From: Paraescarpia echinospica
Lineage: Eukaryota > Annelida > Polychaeta > Sabellida > Siboglinidae
Length of the DNA stretch: 64,000 nt
Assembly (NCBI GenBank): GCA_020002185.1
Contig: CM034536.1
Location: 9,343,284-9,407,283, forward strand
Direction: 5' to 3'
The notes beneath the pieces are model-generated. The model saw nothing but the letters and a program-made list of their open reading frames with translations, made no database searches and was not told the origin of the DNA. Below are positions 9,770-19,548 of this stretch, piece by piece; the stretch's first letter is position 1; every line of letters begins with the position of its first letter. A program made the position numbers and the translations under genes.

Positions 9770-10453
9770 ATGTCACCGCCGACCGCTCACGGAGAGGCGC
9801 CGCCAAAGAGGGGCAGCAAGCTGAGGGAGGGGCCAACGGTGGCGTCTGGTGGCAAAACGAAACCTGCTTCGGAGGCCAACGCGAAGGCGCTTCCGACTGC
9901 CGACGTGGCGCCTACTAAGCCGGCGCCTACTTTCGAGGCCGTGGTGAGTGCGGACGCGCTGACGTCCGAGGTATCGTTGAAAGAGTTCGTGCTAGCCTGC
10001 GATGGCACGTATAAGATTGTTACGCCCGTAACAATCGTTGGCGTGGCTTGGAAAAGTAAATGCACGTACATCGGCTGTGGCGTTTGCAAGCGCAAAGTGA
10101 GAGGTCTTGAAAGCGGTGGCCGGGTGTGCGCTGCACACAGTGTGCAGGCAAAGGCGAAGACGTATTTTTCGGTGCGCGTCTTGGTGGAAGACGAAAAGGA
10201 CGCCGACACTGAGGCCAGCATTTGGATCACCCTGTTCGACGAAGCGATTTCGTCGATCGGCGATTACGATGCCGATCATGTGTCAGGCCTGTTGCCAGAC
10301 CAGTTGCGCAGTAGCTTTGTGGCGAGCCTGGTTGGCACAGCCTTGGAGCTGACCGTGCACAAGGTCGTGTGAGGTGGCATATTGGACACGTATACTGTCC
10401 GTGATGTGCGGGTCGTGTCGAAGAAGGCGAGCGAACCCGGCGTATACGTTTGA
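9770..10453 (+). CDS. RPA70-like single-stranded DNA-binding protein (DBD-C/zinc-ribbon OB fold), with an in-frame TGA
   Basis: From the ATG at 9770 the first ~65 residues are a low-complexity linker. Then comes a domain like the C-terminal DNA-binding domain of RPA70: YIGCGVCKRKV with Cys103/Cys106, Cys120 and His123 in a zinc-ribbon layout (13 residues between Cys106 and Cys120), then TYFSVRVLVED, the WITLFDEA strand and an IGDYDADHVSGL segment. The reading frame stops at TGA 10370-10372, yet the same frame continues with YTVRDVRVVSKK, matching the last strand of the family, to a stop at 10451-10453. I infer a nonsense mutation (CGA to TGA is likely in this CpG-rich DNA). Probable role: coating ssDNA during PolB replication. 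Alternatively a splice donor AAG|GTCGTG at 10363/10364 removes the stop and joins the next ORF in phase. Confidence 0.65.
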
Positions 10454-10518
10454 ATGACTAACGTTTGGCTAGTGTTCTGTAGCACGTTGTAATTGCTGCT
10501 TTGGTTATTGTTCTGTAG

Positions 10519-11412
10519 GACGCTGTAATTGCTGCTGCGTTGCGCGGAATTATCGATGCTGCTGACGAGTGCGCACCCCCTGCCGAGAAGTGCGCTAAGA
10601 AGGAAACGACGCCATGCTTCGCTGGCGCCAACGACCCTCCACCGCTGCCGAGAGAAGAAGGGATGTCGTACTGGCCTGAGGCGGAAGACACGCAGCCCAT
10701 GCCACCGCACGGGCCGGTGAGCGACGCCGTGACGCCCACGTACGTTGCATTAACCCCGGTGGTTGTGGTGGCGACAGCAGAAGCAGCAGCCGTGCCATTA
10801 ACCCCGGCGGCGGCGACAGCAGAAGCAGCAGCCGTGCCATCGTCGCCACTGCCTCTGGACGTGTTGTCGGTTTCGTCGGAGGACTTCTTTCCGTGGGCCC
10901 GCAACAGACATCAACAACGCCCTGTGATCGTGGGCACGCTTCAGGCCGACTCGGAATGGAGCGTTCTGCACTCGTACGCCGGTCGGCAGCGCTGTATGAT
11001 GGCCACGTTTGCGGAGCTAATCGGCGAACGAGTGATGGACACTGCGCGCCAAGAATGTGGTGAGTGCCCTCCCGAGGAGGGGTGCCCCTTCGTTCACATG
11101 TGCGGCTACAGGGGAAGGAAGCCGAGCCGACGGTACAACATTCTGTACGAAAACGTGGCGGCCCTGAACGTGTGCTTTTTTTCAATATCACTCGACAGCT
11201 TTCTACAGCAGACATTGTTGCTTCCCGCTATTCGTATACTCTCGGTACTGGAGGAGCGTTGCGTGCGCGGCGATCGCGCTTCGGAGGGCTTCCTCATGCG
11301 CCAGGTGGCCGACTGGCTCATGGGGACGGATTGGACGGCGCCGTTCGATCGTTCGCTGTTGGAGGTCGCCGTGCAGTATTACCTGTTGAAAAGGGCATGC
11401 CTCGACGTCTGA
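10519..11412 (+). CDS. Unknown Polinton protein, Cys-rich centre
   Basis: The frame opens exactly after a TAG at 10516-10518 that doubles as a splice-acceptor AG (TTCTGTAG|GAC). The first ATG is at 10663, giving 249 residues; spliced entry would give 297. The N-terminal third is Pro/Ala-rich with a duplicated AATAEAAAVP segment. The centre has CGECPPEEGCPFVHMCGYRG, a possible metal site. The C-terminus looks helical. No family is recognised. It sits between the RPA-like gene and PolB on the same strand, so a replication role is possible but unproven. An AATAAA lies at 11803-11808. The acceptor region is itself duplicated (10466-10494 and 10509-10537). Confidence 0.5.
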   Translation, partial: DAVIAAALRGIIDAADECAPPAEKCAKKETTPCFAGANDPPPLPREEGMSYWPEAEDTQPMPPHGPVSDAVTPTYVALTPVVVVATAEAAAVPLTPAAATAEAAAVPSSPLPLDVLSVSSEDFFPWARNRHQQRPVIVGTLQADSEWSVLHSYAGRQRCMMATFAELIGERVMDTARQECGECPPEEGCPFVHMCGYRGRKPSRRYNILYENVAALNVCFFSISLDSFLQQTLLLPAIRILSVLEERCVRGDRASEGFLMRQVADWLMGTDWTAPFDRSLLEVAVQYYLLKRACLDV

Positions 11413-11439
11413 TGGGGCGACGTTTTCTCTGCCGAACGC

Positions 11440-12260
11440 TTAATTTTTGCCTATGAACATTATATTTTGCATTTCGCTATGGCATAAAGCCTTATTATTA
11501 GTAGGTACGCCGATGAACATTAGCAGGGAAATTGAATAGTAGGGCATAAAGCCGATCAACTTAATCGGGCGGTCTATAGTCCGCTGTTGTGCCCCTAAAG
11601 CATTATTATTTACTCCGCTGTGGCATAAGCCCCCGCCGAACACTTAATACCGATGAACATTATATTTTCATTTCGCTATGGCCTATAGACCGTTGTTGGA
11701 GGCGCAAAGCCTTATTATTTACTCTGCTGTGGCATAAAGCCTCTTTACTGTTTACCGTGGCATAAAGCCTTACTGTGGTGATGTAGTAGTACGAGACTGC
11801 TTAATAAAACGTATGAAAACAATTCAATCCCCGCCTCCTGTTGTTGCCATTCCACGCCCTCCAAAAAACACGTTGCTGACATTCAATGCCGAACACCTGT
11901 CCAACTATTGCACAAAAAACACTCCGGGCGCAGCTGATAGCCGAAATTTCTACTACAAAACGTAAACAAAAACTTTGCCGCTGCGCGTATCCGGGCGCCG
12001 CTGACAGGCGAAATTTCTACTGCAAAACGTAAAACAAAAAAAAAACTGCCGCCGCCTCCTCGATCCCTCTGCAGACACAGCGCTACCACCTGTCGGCCAC
12101 CACAAAAACGTTGCTCCCCTGTCGGCCACGAAAAAAAACTTTATCGCCACCTCGGCGGTCCACGGACGACGGGCCAGCAGTGCCGCCACCTGACGGTCAG
12201 GGATGCGAGAAAACCGCCGCCGTCGTTTACAAAAACCCCTAGCGGTCGTTAGGGCGGCCT
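11440..12260. repeat. Polinton spacer with degenerate TGGCATAAAGCC repeats and a 67-bp duplication
   Basis: TGGCATAAAGCC-type units and GCCTTATTATTT blocks recur five or six times between 11460 and 11790. A second duplication (offset 67 bp) starts at 11924 and 11991 with CCGGGCG and includes CGAAATTTCTACT. No gene is seen. It holds the polyadenylation signal of the upstream gene and the PolB promoter region. Confidence 0.7.
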
Positions 12261-12266
12261 TATAAG
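12261..12266 (+). promoter_or_regulatory. TATA box for PolB
   Basis: TATAAG lies 64 bp upstream of the PolB ATG at 12325, in otherwise GC-rich sequence. Confidence 0.5.
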
Positions 12267-12324
12267 TGGTGTCGGCGCGCATCGTCGTAGTTAATAGCGT
12301 TCCGAGTGCGCGCCTAGACCGACG

Positions 12325-15300
12325 ATGCACGTGTGTCCGAAATGCGATCGATCGTTCGTCCGTCTTTTTCATTTGTCGAAGCATCTAAAAACATGCGGCA
12401 GCGATGAATACGTATGCCCGAAATGTGATCGATCGTTCGAGCAGCGCGGTAGTATGTTGCGGCATCTGCGAACTTGCGGCGCCGCCGATGAGGTGTGTCC
12501 AAAATGCAATCGATCGTTCGACGGTCACGCCGATAAGGTGCACCATTTATGTCGCGATGACGACGTCGTCGACGACGACCTACAGAGCGTCGTGCGCGAC
12601 TACTGGGCGAGTATCCGTACGTCTGTGGCGCGCGGACCCGTTCAATCTAGGTATAATTTCTATTTATCCGGCCACGGGGATACGGCCGCGCACGAAGCCC
12701 AACTACGACTGATGTTCGAGGCGCAGACTCCGGCCTTTAAAATAAACTTATCGTACGGGTTTATTCTGCGGCACAGGGAGACGGGGCGACTACGTTACTA
12801 CCATTCTTCGTGTAACTGTTGCGGACGCTATCTCGAGTCGCCAGTCCTCGTTTCCGACGCCGCGTCGTTCGAACGCTTCCTCGACGCCACCCGGCAGCCC
12901 GACGTTCTGCAGTACGTGATCGCGCAGCGCCCCGACTCGGGGTGGATCGCCGAATTGGTAACGAACGTTACGTACTTCCTCAACGCCATCATCCACCATC
13001 CTATCGGGTGCGCCCGTCAGCAGCCCCTCCCCGCCTATCTGCGCCAGAACGCGGGGCTCGTCAACCTAGTGAACGATCGCCACTGCCATCAGTACGCCGA
13101 CAACCTGTGCCTCTTCCGCTGTCTGGCGCTGCATCGGGGCGCCGACTTTTGCGCTGACGATTTGACGGCCGCCGCCTTAAGGCTCTACGACGACTACGGC
13201 GGCCAACCCTACTACGCGTTCGCCGGCGTCCCGCTGAACGAACTCGGCCGGGTGGAGGCGGTCTTCGAAACGAATGTGACCGTGTATCGGCTGTCGGCGG
13301 AGGACGCCACCGCCGAAGTGATCCGCCACTCCCTCCATCGCTACCCGACCACCATAAGCGTCAAACTGTTCGAGACGCACTATTCCTTCATAGCCGACGT
13401 GTCGCTGTTCTGTCGTTCGTATCGATGCGGCAAGTGCGGCGATTCGCTGTGGCGCACCGCCTATCTGCTGCGGCGTCACGAGGCGACGTGCGAAGGCGGC
13501 GTTCGCCACGTCTTTCCCGGCGGCGTCTACCGTCCGACGCCGTCCGTGTTTCAGCAGCTGGAGGACGAGGGCGTCTACGTGGACGAACGCCTGCACTACT
13601 ATCCGTACATGGCCACGTACGATTTTGAGTGCTACTTCGACGATCACGATCTGCCGGCGGACAGCGCCAAATGCCGGTGGATCGCGCGACACGAGCTACT
13701 CAGCATGAGCGTCGCCTCGAACGTCCCCGGGCACGAGACGGCGCGCTGCTTCGTTACGTCCGGCGATTCGGGCGATCTCGCGAAGCGCCTGATCGACGCC
13801 CTGGAGGCCATGAGCGAGGCGGCGTGCGGGGCTCTGCGGCCGTCGTTCGACGCGACCTTCGAGGCGATCGACGCGCTCGACGTTGAATGGCGGGCGCACG
13901 CGACGGTGGCGGAGGCGGCGCACGATAAGAGCCCGTACACGGTGCTCGGCGACCGTCTGTGGCAGCACCTGCGCCGCCTCCCCGTCCTCGGCTTCAATTC
14001 GGGGAAGTACGACATGAACGTCGTTAAGAAATATCTGACGCCTCTGTTCATGACCGACGAGGCGCAGAGCATCTCGTCGGCGTTCACGATCAAGCGTCAG
14101 AACAATTTCATGTGCCTGGCGACGGCGACGCTCAAGTTCCTGGACATCACCAACTACCTGGCCCCCGGCGTCAGCTACGCCCGGTTTCTGAAGGCCTACT
14201 GCTGCGAGGTGACGAAGGGGCACTTCCCCTACGAGTACCTCGACGACCCGCGAAAACTGGACGAGACCCGGCTGCCGCCGTGCGAGGCCTTCTACAGCCG
14301 CCTGAAGCGCGAAGGCATCTCCGCCGCCGAATACGAGGGTTGCGCGCGGGTATGGCGCGACGAGGGGATGACGACGCTGCGGGACTACCTCGTGTGGTAT
14401 AACAATAGGGACGTGGTGCCGTTCCTGGAGGCCGTCGACAAGCAGTTCGCCTTCTATCGGCAGCGCCGCATCGACATGTTCAAGGACGCCATCGGCGTGC
14501 CGGGCCTGACGCTGCTGTACCTGTTCAACGATCTGCCGTCGCCGCTCCACTTCTCGCTCTTCAACGAATCGAACAAGGACCTGCACCGGCTCCTACAGTC
14601 GCAGATCGTCGGCGGCCCCTCGATCATTTTCGCGCGCTATCACGAGGCCGGCGTGACCGTCCTTCGGCGCGAGGAGTACGGTGAGTCGGCGCGCCCCTGC
14701 CGCTCTATTGTCGGCTTCGACGCAAACGGCCTCTACCTATGGGCGATCACGCAGGAGATGCCGACGGGGTGGTACACGCGCCGGCGAGCGGACAACGCCT
14801 TTCGACCGGAGCGCGTACACCGGTACGTCCGCTTGGCCGTCGAGTGGCTGAAGTGGGAGGCGGCGCTGACGGGGGCTCACATACGTCACCAGCTCAACGG
14901 GCGCGAGAAGCGCGTCGGCAAGTATCGGGTCGACGGCTGGTGTGGCGCGACGCGGACGGCGTACCAGTTCCAAGGGTGCTTCTTCCACGGCTGTCCGTGC
15001 ACGGGGAGGGAGACGAACGCGGTGAACGGTAAGCCGATGAGCCAACTGTACGCCGAGACGGCCGCCGTCACGGCCTACCTTCGCCGCTTCGTCGCCGTCG
15101 TCGAGATGTGGGAGTGCCAGTGGCGCGCGACGAGACCGCCGCCGCCGCCGCGGAGCTGGACCGGCCGCCGCCGCGGAGCTGGATCGACGTGACGCGGCCG
15201 ACGATCCTGAAGTTTAAACTGCTCGGCAACAGTTCCTACGGGAAAACGATCACGCGCGTCGACCTGCACCTGAACATCAAGTTCTGCACGGCCGCCGGCG

Positions 15301-16064
15301 CCTCGACGCTGATCAATAATCGTCGCTTCCGTCAGCTCGACGTCGTCGTCCCCGACGGCCTCTACGAGGTGGCGCTGAACAAGCGAACCGTCCGGTACGC
15401 GCTGCCCGTCCAGATCGGCTACTTCGTCTATCAGTACGCCAAAATGCGCATGCTGGAATTTTATTACGATTTCATCGCCGCCTACATTCCGCGCCCCCTG
15501 TTCCAGTACTGCGCGATGGACACAGACTCGGCGTATTTGAGCCTCGCGGGGCGCCGACTCGACGAGCTCGTGGCGGCGGCCAAGCGCGAACACTACTTTC
15601 GACACCGCGGCCAGTGGTTCCCGTCGAAAAACTGCGACGCGCACGCGGAGGCGTACTTGCGGTGCCGGCTCGCCGGCCGAGCGTGGGACGCGCCCGACGA
15701 GTGTTGCGCGCGTCGGCGCCGTTACGACAAGCGAACGCCGGACCTCTTCAAAGACAAATGGTCCGGCCGCGGGATCGTCGCGCTCTGCAGCAAGAAGTAC
15801 TACTGTTTCGGCGGCGACGACGGCGACAAGTACAGTACGAAGGGGCTGAGCAAGCGTCAGAACGACGTCGACAAGGACGCCTTCCTCGACGTGCTGCGCA
15901 GCCAACGGAGCGCCGGCGGCCGGAAGCGCGGCTTCCAAGTGAAGGAGTCGTCCGTGCTGACGTACATTCAGGAGCGCGCGGCGTTGAGCTACTTCTACAC
16001 CAAACGTCGCGTGCTCGACGACGGCGTCACCCCTAGGGGTAGGGTCCTACCTAGGGACCCCTAG
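12325..16064 (+). pseudogene. polB: Protein-primed family B DNA polymerase, frameshifted
   Basis: The frame runs from ATG 12325 to a stop at 15192; the rest continues in another frame from about 15110 to 16064. Domains in order: three C2HC-type fingers (CPKCDRSF repeats, residues ~4-80); an OTU-like segment with DNLCLFRC (Cys262) and THYSF (His352); 3'-5' exonuclease motifs YDFECYF (Asp433), GFNSGKYD and YNNRD; polymerase motif A FDANGLYLW (~799); the Polinton-typical FHGCPC; then, in the second frame, motif B GNSSYGK (~15225), motif C MDTDS (15516-15530) and SKKYY. The break coincides with two adjacent copies of a 23-bp GC-rich unit (around 15140-15185), a length that shifts the frame. The C-terminus runs into a palindromic repeat, so the native end may be lost. 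Confidence 0.92.
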
Positions 16065-16116
16065 GGGTAGGGACCTACTTAGGGACCCCTAGGAGTAGGG
16101 ACCTACCCCTAGGGTC
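16027..16116. repeat. CCTAGG-rich palindromic tandem repeat at the end of PolB
   Basis: About three units of 28-30 bp based on GACCCCTAGGGGTAGG. Each is self-complementary around CCTAGG and can form stem-loops. The PolB frame ends inside it. Signals follow at once: AATAAA on the plus strand at 16144 and on the minus strand at 16183-16188, so convergent transcripts end here. Confidence 0.85.
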
Positions 16117-16143
16117 CTATGTATGTATATATGTATGTGTGCG

Positions 16144-16188
16144 AATAAAAATGTAAACACTCGGTACAGTTTTCATCGTTTTTTTATT
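16144..16188. terminator. Convergent polyadenylation signals
   Basis: AATAAA (plus, 16144-16149) would serve PolB and AATAAA (minus, 16183-16188) the late minus-strand unit ending with the protease. They mark the centre of the element, where the two coding halves meet. Confidence 0.6.
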
Positions 16189-16393
16189 TAACTTCGGTAG
16201 TAGCAAGCGATAACGGGCACCGGAAGCCGCTTAGCGGTTTCGCAATAAGAGCAGATAGCACTACAATACAACCTCACTACTTCGGTCTTGCCTGCCTAGC
16301 GCGGCGAGAAGCCCTCGACCGGCGGGTCCAACAAAGTCGGTTCGGATTCTCGGTCGTCTAATAATAATAATAACAAGCGATAATAGGCAGCGT

Positions 16394-16843
16394 TCAATGA
16401 GGCTTTAGCCAGTCGAATACGAGACAGTCGTTGTCCACCCTATCGGGTCCGAACAGGTACTGGAAGCTGCTTAGCGGTATTCCGCGGCATCGTAAGAGCA
16501 GGTAGGTGACGCAATATTGTCCGCACACGTTAGATACGCCGCTCTGCAGTCGCTTGTCGTTGTACGTCCACGAATCGCAGTTGCGGTTCAGGAAGTCGCG
16601 GAAGTCGGCGTGCAGCGGCGGACGGCCGTACGAATCGAAGTACTCGCCTCGCCGGTCGGCGTCTACGTAGACGGCCACCCAGTGCTCTCCCGGTTCGTCG
16701 CCGTCGTCGGTGTTGCACACGAACGCCTTCGGGTAGGCGGTGAGCCGCCGCCCCGGCAGCTTGTCTTTGGGCACGACGCCTACGACGATGTTTTTAGTGT
16801 ACGCGTCGATCGCCAGGCGACGTATCAGCTGAAACGTGTCCAT
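16394..16843 (-). CDS. Adenain-type maturation cysteine protease
   Basis: 149 residues, intact. The catalytic set is visible: His54 in GEHWVAVYV, Asp70 in YFDSYG, and Gln109/Cys111 in NVCGQYC. This is the adenovirus protease/Ulp1 clan fold that processes capsid proteins during virion maturation. The ATG follows the major capsid stop by one base (TGAGATG), suggesting coupled translation. Polinton proteases are usually somewhat longer, but all key residues are present. Confidence 0.93.
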   Translation of the reverse strand: MDTFQLIRRLAIDAYTKNIVVGVVPKDKLPGRRLTAYPKAFVCNTDDGDEPGEHWVAVYVDADRRGEYFDSYGRPPLHADFRDFLNRNCDSWTYNDKRLQSGVSNVCGQYCVTYLLLRCRGIPLSSFQYLFGPDRVDNDCLVFDWLKPH

Positions 16844-16844
16844 C

Positions 16845-18121
16845 TCAGAAGTCGTACACGACGTTCCGGTTCTTGTCGACTTCGAGCACCGTCTCGAACT
16901 CCCCGTACACGACGACGTTCACCGTCCGGGCGAGCGCGAGCGCGAAGTGGATCTCGGCGCGCAGGTTCCCTGTACGCACGACGTTGAAGTGTTCGCCGTC
17001 GCAGCAGTCGGGCGACAGGTCGAAGCCGAATATGGTGTAGCCGCTGCCGAACTCGCCGCGCGTCACGTCGAACCCCTCGTCCTCGTACGCTTTCCCCGTC
17101 GCGGCGAACAGGTTCATATAGCTTCGGATGTAGCGCCGATGCGCGAAGTCCGGCTGCAGCGGCTTGCTCGGCACCTGGCGTCCGTCGACGAAGAGGGCGA
17201 AGAAGTTTATGTCGTTGTGCTTCGCGTTGAACGGGTTTTATCGTAGGCCCCGTTGTAGGCGTCTTTGTCGATCAGGCACATAAACACGCGTCTCGGGAGC
17301 GTGCCCAAATAGACGTTCTCCTGCGTGTGCGACACCTTGCAGTCGACGCGGCGCATCGGATACTTCGCCGTCCCGTGCGTCAGCGCCTTGATGTGGCCGA
17401 GCTGGACGGCCGGGTTTAACTTGACCTTGCGCGCCTGCAGGTAGGCCTCCAGCAGAACGATCTTGAACCCCGGATCGACGACGTCGCCCATGAGCGCGAA
17501 GGCGTCCTTGCTTCGCACCAGTCGCATCTTCAGGTCGACGCCGTTCAACAGGCACCGGTTTTGCATGAGCACGTCGACGTGCAGGCGTCCTATCATGTCG
17601 AACTCGCGGCTATCGTGTATGAAATCGTGCCGATGCGCGTACCCGCCGTTGTTGTTGTTGGTCGGCTCCATGCGCCCGGCGGTGTCCTTGCACCACAGGT
17701 CGGCCTCGAGCTGCGACTTTATGGCGTCGGGCCCGTAACTGAGCAGGGTCTCGATGTAGGCCCGAAACGGGTACGTTTTCGACGACGGCGTCACGAGCGT
17801 GCCGTTCAGCGTCACGTCGACCTCACTGAACATCGAATGCAGGAAATTGTTGACGGGCGCCACGACGCTGTCGTTCGCGAGAGCGGTACCGTCCCCCTTC
17901 ACCACCTTGGCGCGCACGTACAGTCTAACGGACGACAGGTCCAGATAGTCGTCTCCGGAGCCCGGAATGAGAAACTCGATAGGGCCGCCAGCGTCGAGGG
18001 CCGTCAGCGGCTGGTGATCGATCCACTGACCGCTCTCGATGCTCGTCTGCGTCGTCGGAACGCTGAACAGGTCCAGTTCGGACTTTATGCCCTCGCACGA
18101 CTGCCAATGCACGAACGCCAT
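16845..18121 (-). pseudogene. Major capsid protein (double jelly-roll, hexon-like), frameshifted
   Basis: About 425 codons in two frames. The N-terminal part starts at ATG 18121 (MAFVHWQSCEGIK) with the hallmark SELDLFSVPPTQTS-like segment, LDLSSVRLYVRAKV and YPFRAYIETLLSYG, typical of the Polinton capsid protein annotated in worms as transposon-derived F54H12.2. The C-terminal 109 residues (RRYIRSYMNLF, GYTIFGFDLSP, EIHFALALARTVNVVVYGEFE) lie in another frame down to 16845. The change occurs at a short A run at about 17237-17240 (minus strand), consistent with loss of a single base. It forms the icosahedral shell. It is the fourth of five closely packed minus-strand genes. Confidence 0.92.
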
Positions 18122-18445
18122 CCTACGTCTGCTTCGTTCGACGGCGCCTCCACTTACTGTCCGTCGCCGTCTTGCCGGTCGGCTTTATGTATCGTCGCTT
18201 TTTTCGTAGGCGGCCGCGGGAGGGCATTCAGCGGCCCCCGACGAAAAGGGCGCCGAGGTAAAGCTCTTTACGACTACCGATGCACGAACGCCATCCTACT
18301 ACGCGGGAAATACGTCGTCGCTCGGCCTCTTTCGACGGCGCCTCTTCTTGCTGGCCGTCGCCGGCTTGCCGGGCGGCTTTATGCGTCGTCGTCGCTTTTT
18401 CGGCGGCGGGGGCCTATTCAACAGCCCGTCGAGAAGGTCGGCGCC
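18103..18445. repeat. Tandem duplication (~173 bp) of the X-gene end/capsid-gene start junction
   Basis: ATGCACGAACGCCATCCTAC occurs at 18107 and 18280, with flanking similarity continuing for ~150 bp. The right copy is the live 3' end of the X-like gene followed by an aborted capsid start (MAFVHR then stop). The left copy holds the live capsid start plus a decayed relic of the X-gene end. Without the duplication the X stop and capsid ATG would be nearly adjacent. Confidence 0.8.
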
Positions 18446-18703
18446 CGCCTCCTTCGCGCGCCTCTTTACCGCCTGTTTCAGATTGCCGCCGACGACGACG
18501 ACCTGCGCCACGCGCACGCCCGTCTTGAGCGCGCGCTTGCCCAGCGCCACGGCCCCTCTCTTGATAAGCGGCATGGCGCTTCGAAACAGGCTGCCGAAGA
18601 GATTACCCAGTCCGTGCCCCCGCTGCGATCTGGCGCCTACGAACACCGGCAGGCCACCGCCGACCTGCCGCGTGTAGTAGTCCTCGTACACGTTTCGCGT
18701 CAT
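18299..18703 (-). CDS. X-like small basic virion protein
   Basis: 134 residues, intact. A Gly-rich N-terminal part (GGGLPVFVGARSQRGHGLGNLF) precedes an amphipathic segment (PLIKRGAVALGKRALKTG) and a strongly basic tail (KKRRRRIKPP, KKRRRRKRP), which looks both nuclear-targeted and nucleic-acid-binding. Composition and position between penton and major capsid match the adenovirus pX/core-like 'X' proteins described in adintoviruses and Polintons. Membrane-active or DNA-condensing roles are inference. The ATG follows the penton stop by two bases (TGACGATG). Confidence 0.65.
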   Translation of the reverse strand: MTRNVYEDYYTRQVGGGLPVFVGARSQRGHGLGNLFGSLFRSAMPLIKRGAVALGKRALKTGVRVAQVVVVGGNLKQAVKRRAKEAGADLLDGLLNRPPPPKKRRRRIKPPGKPATASKKRRRRKRPSDDVFPA

Positions 18704-18705
18704 CG

Positions 18706-19548
18706 TCAGAACAGTTTCGACTTGCGGCGTCTGACGTGAAGCATCGTCACGACTTTTCCGTTCTCGAATGGTATCGACTGACCGAGGTCATCTCTTATAT
18801 TTATCTCGATCGAATCGAATTGGCGCCGCAAGAGCGGCGCGTATTGGACGCGGTCGAAGATGTTCGATACGATGCTGCCGTTCGAACCGTGGACGGGGAC
18901 GGCTCGGATGAGGGGGGCAAATACGTCGCCGACGATGCGCGACTCCACGATGTCCGTGTACACGAACAGGGTGTCGACGCCGCCGTTCAGGTCCACCGGG
19001 TGGCTCGCCTCGAACTCGAACAGGTACCCCGGGGGCAGGGAGCCGCCGTCCGCGGGCGACCCGTAACTCGCGATATAGTTCGACTCGAAGCCTAGTATCT
19101 GTTTCAGGCGCCCGTCCCGCGGCATGTTAATTTCGACGCCCGGCTATGGAAGCAACGTCATCCAATTAGTGATGGCGCTGTACACTATTCGCGCCTTGAC
19201 CGTGTCGGTGCTCAGTTTCGTCAACGCCTCGTTGATTTTGCGCATCAGCTTTTTGGCGTTACTGTAAAAGCCGTGCGGAATGTTGCCCTGCCGGGCAATT
19301 TTTTTACCGGACTCGGTGGTGAAAACGCCCACCTCCCCCGTCTCGCACGCCACGAAGAAGTAGGAGTCCACCGGCCTCACATTGTACCAGCTATGCGTGT
19401 ACTGTAGCGACACCAGCCCGCATTCCCACTGCCCCGACAGGTCGACGCGCTGCGGTAGATTCGTCGTGTAGTGCGTCAACGTGTTTTCGGGGTGCGCCTT
19501 CATAGACGCGTTGCTCGGCAACGTCACTTAAAAGTCAGACGACGCCAT
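18706..19548 (-). pseudogene. Minor capsid protein (penton, single jelly-roll), two in-frame stops
   Basis: One frame spans about 280 codons from ATG 19548 (MASSDF) to the stop at 18706. It is interrupted by TAA (19530-19528) just before VTLPSNAS and by TAG (19146-19144) after NWMTLLP. Signature segments are LPSNAS...HPENTLTHYTTNLP, LSGQWECGLVSLQYTHSWYNV, and RLKQILGFESN, GSNGSIVSNIFDRVQYAPLLRR. Because everything else stays in one frame, these are point nonsense changes. In Polinton capsids this protein closes the five-fold vertices. The start overlaps the end of the membrane-protein gene by 14 bp. Confidence 0.88.

Noticed and set aside
13177..15938. Long minus-strand frames opposite PolB
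   Set aside because: They are antisense shadows caused by GC-rich codon use; PolB motifs on the plus strand are decisive.
17230..17245. Programmed frameshift in the major capsid gene
   Set aside because: Capsid genes of Polintons are normally single frames; loss of one base in an A run is the simpler reading, though reads should confirm it.
17561..18739. 392-codon plus-strand frame opposite the capsid and X genes
   Set aside because: Shadow frame in GC-rich DNA; the minus strand carries recognisable capsid sequence.
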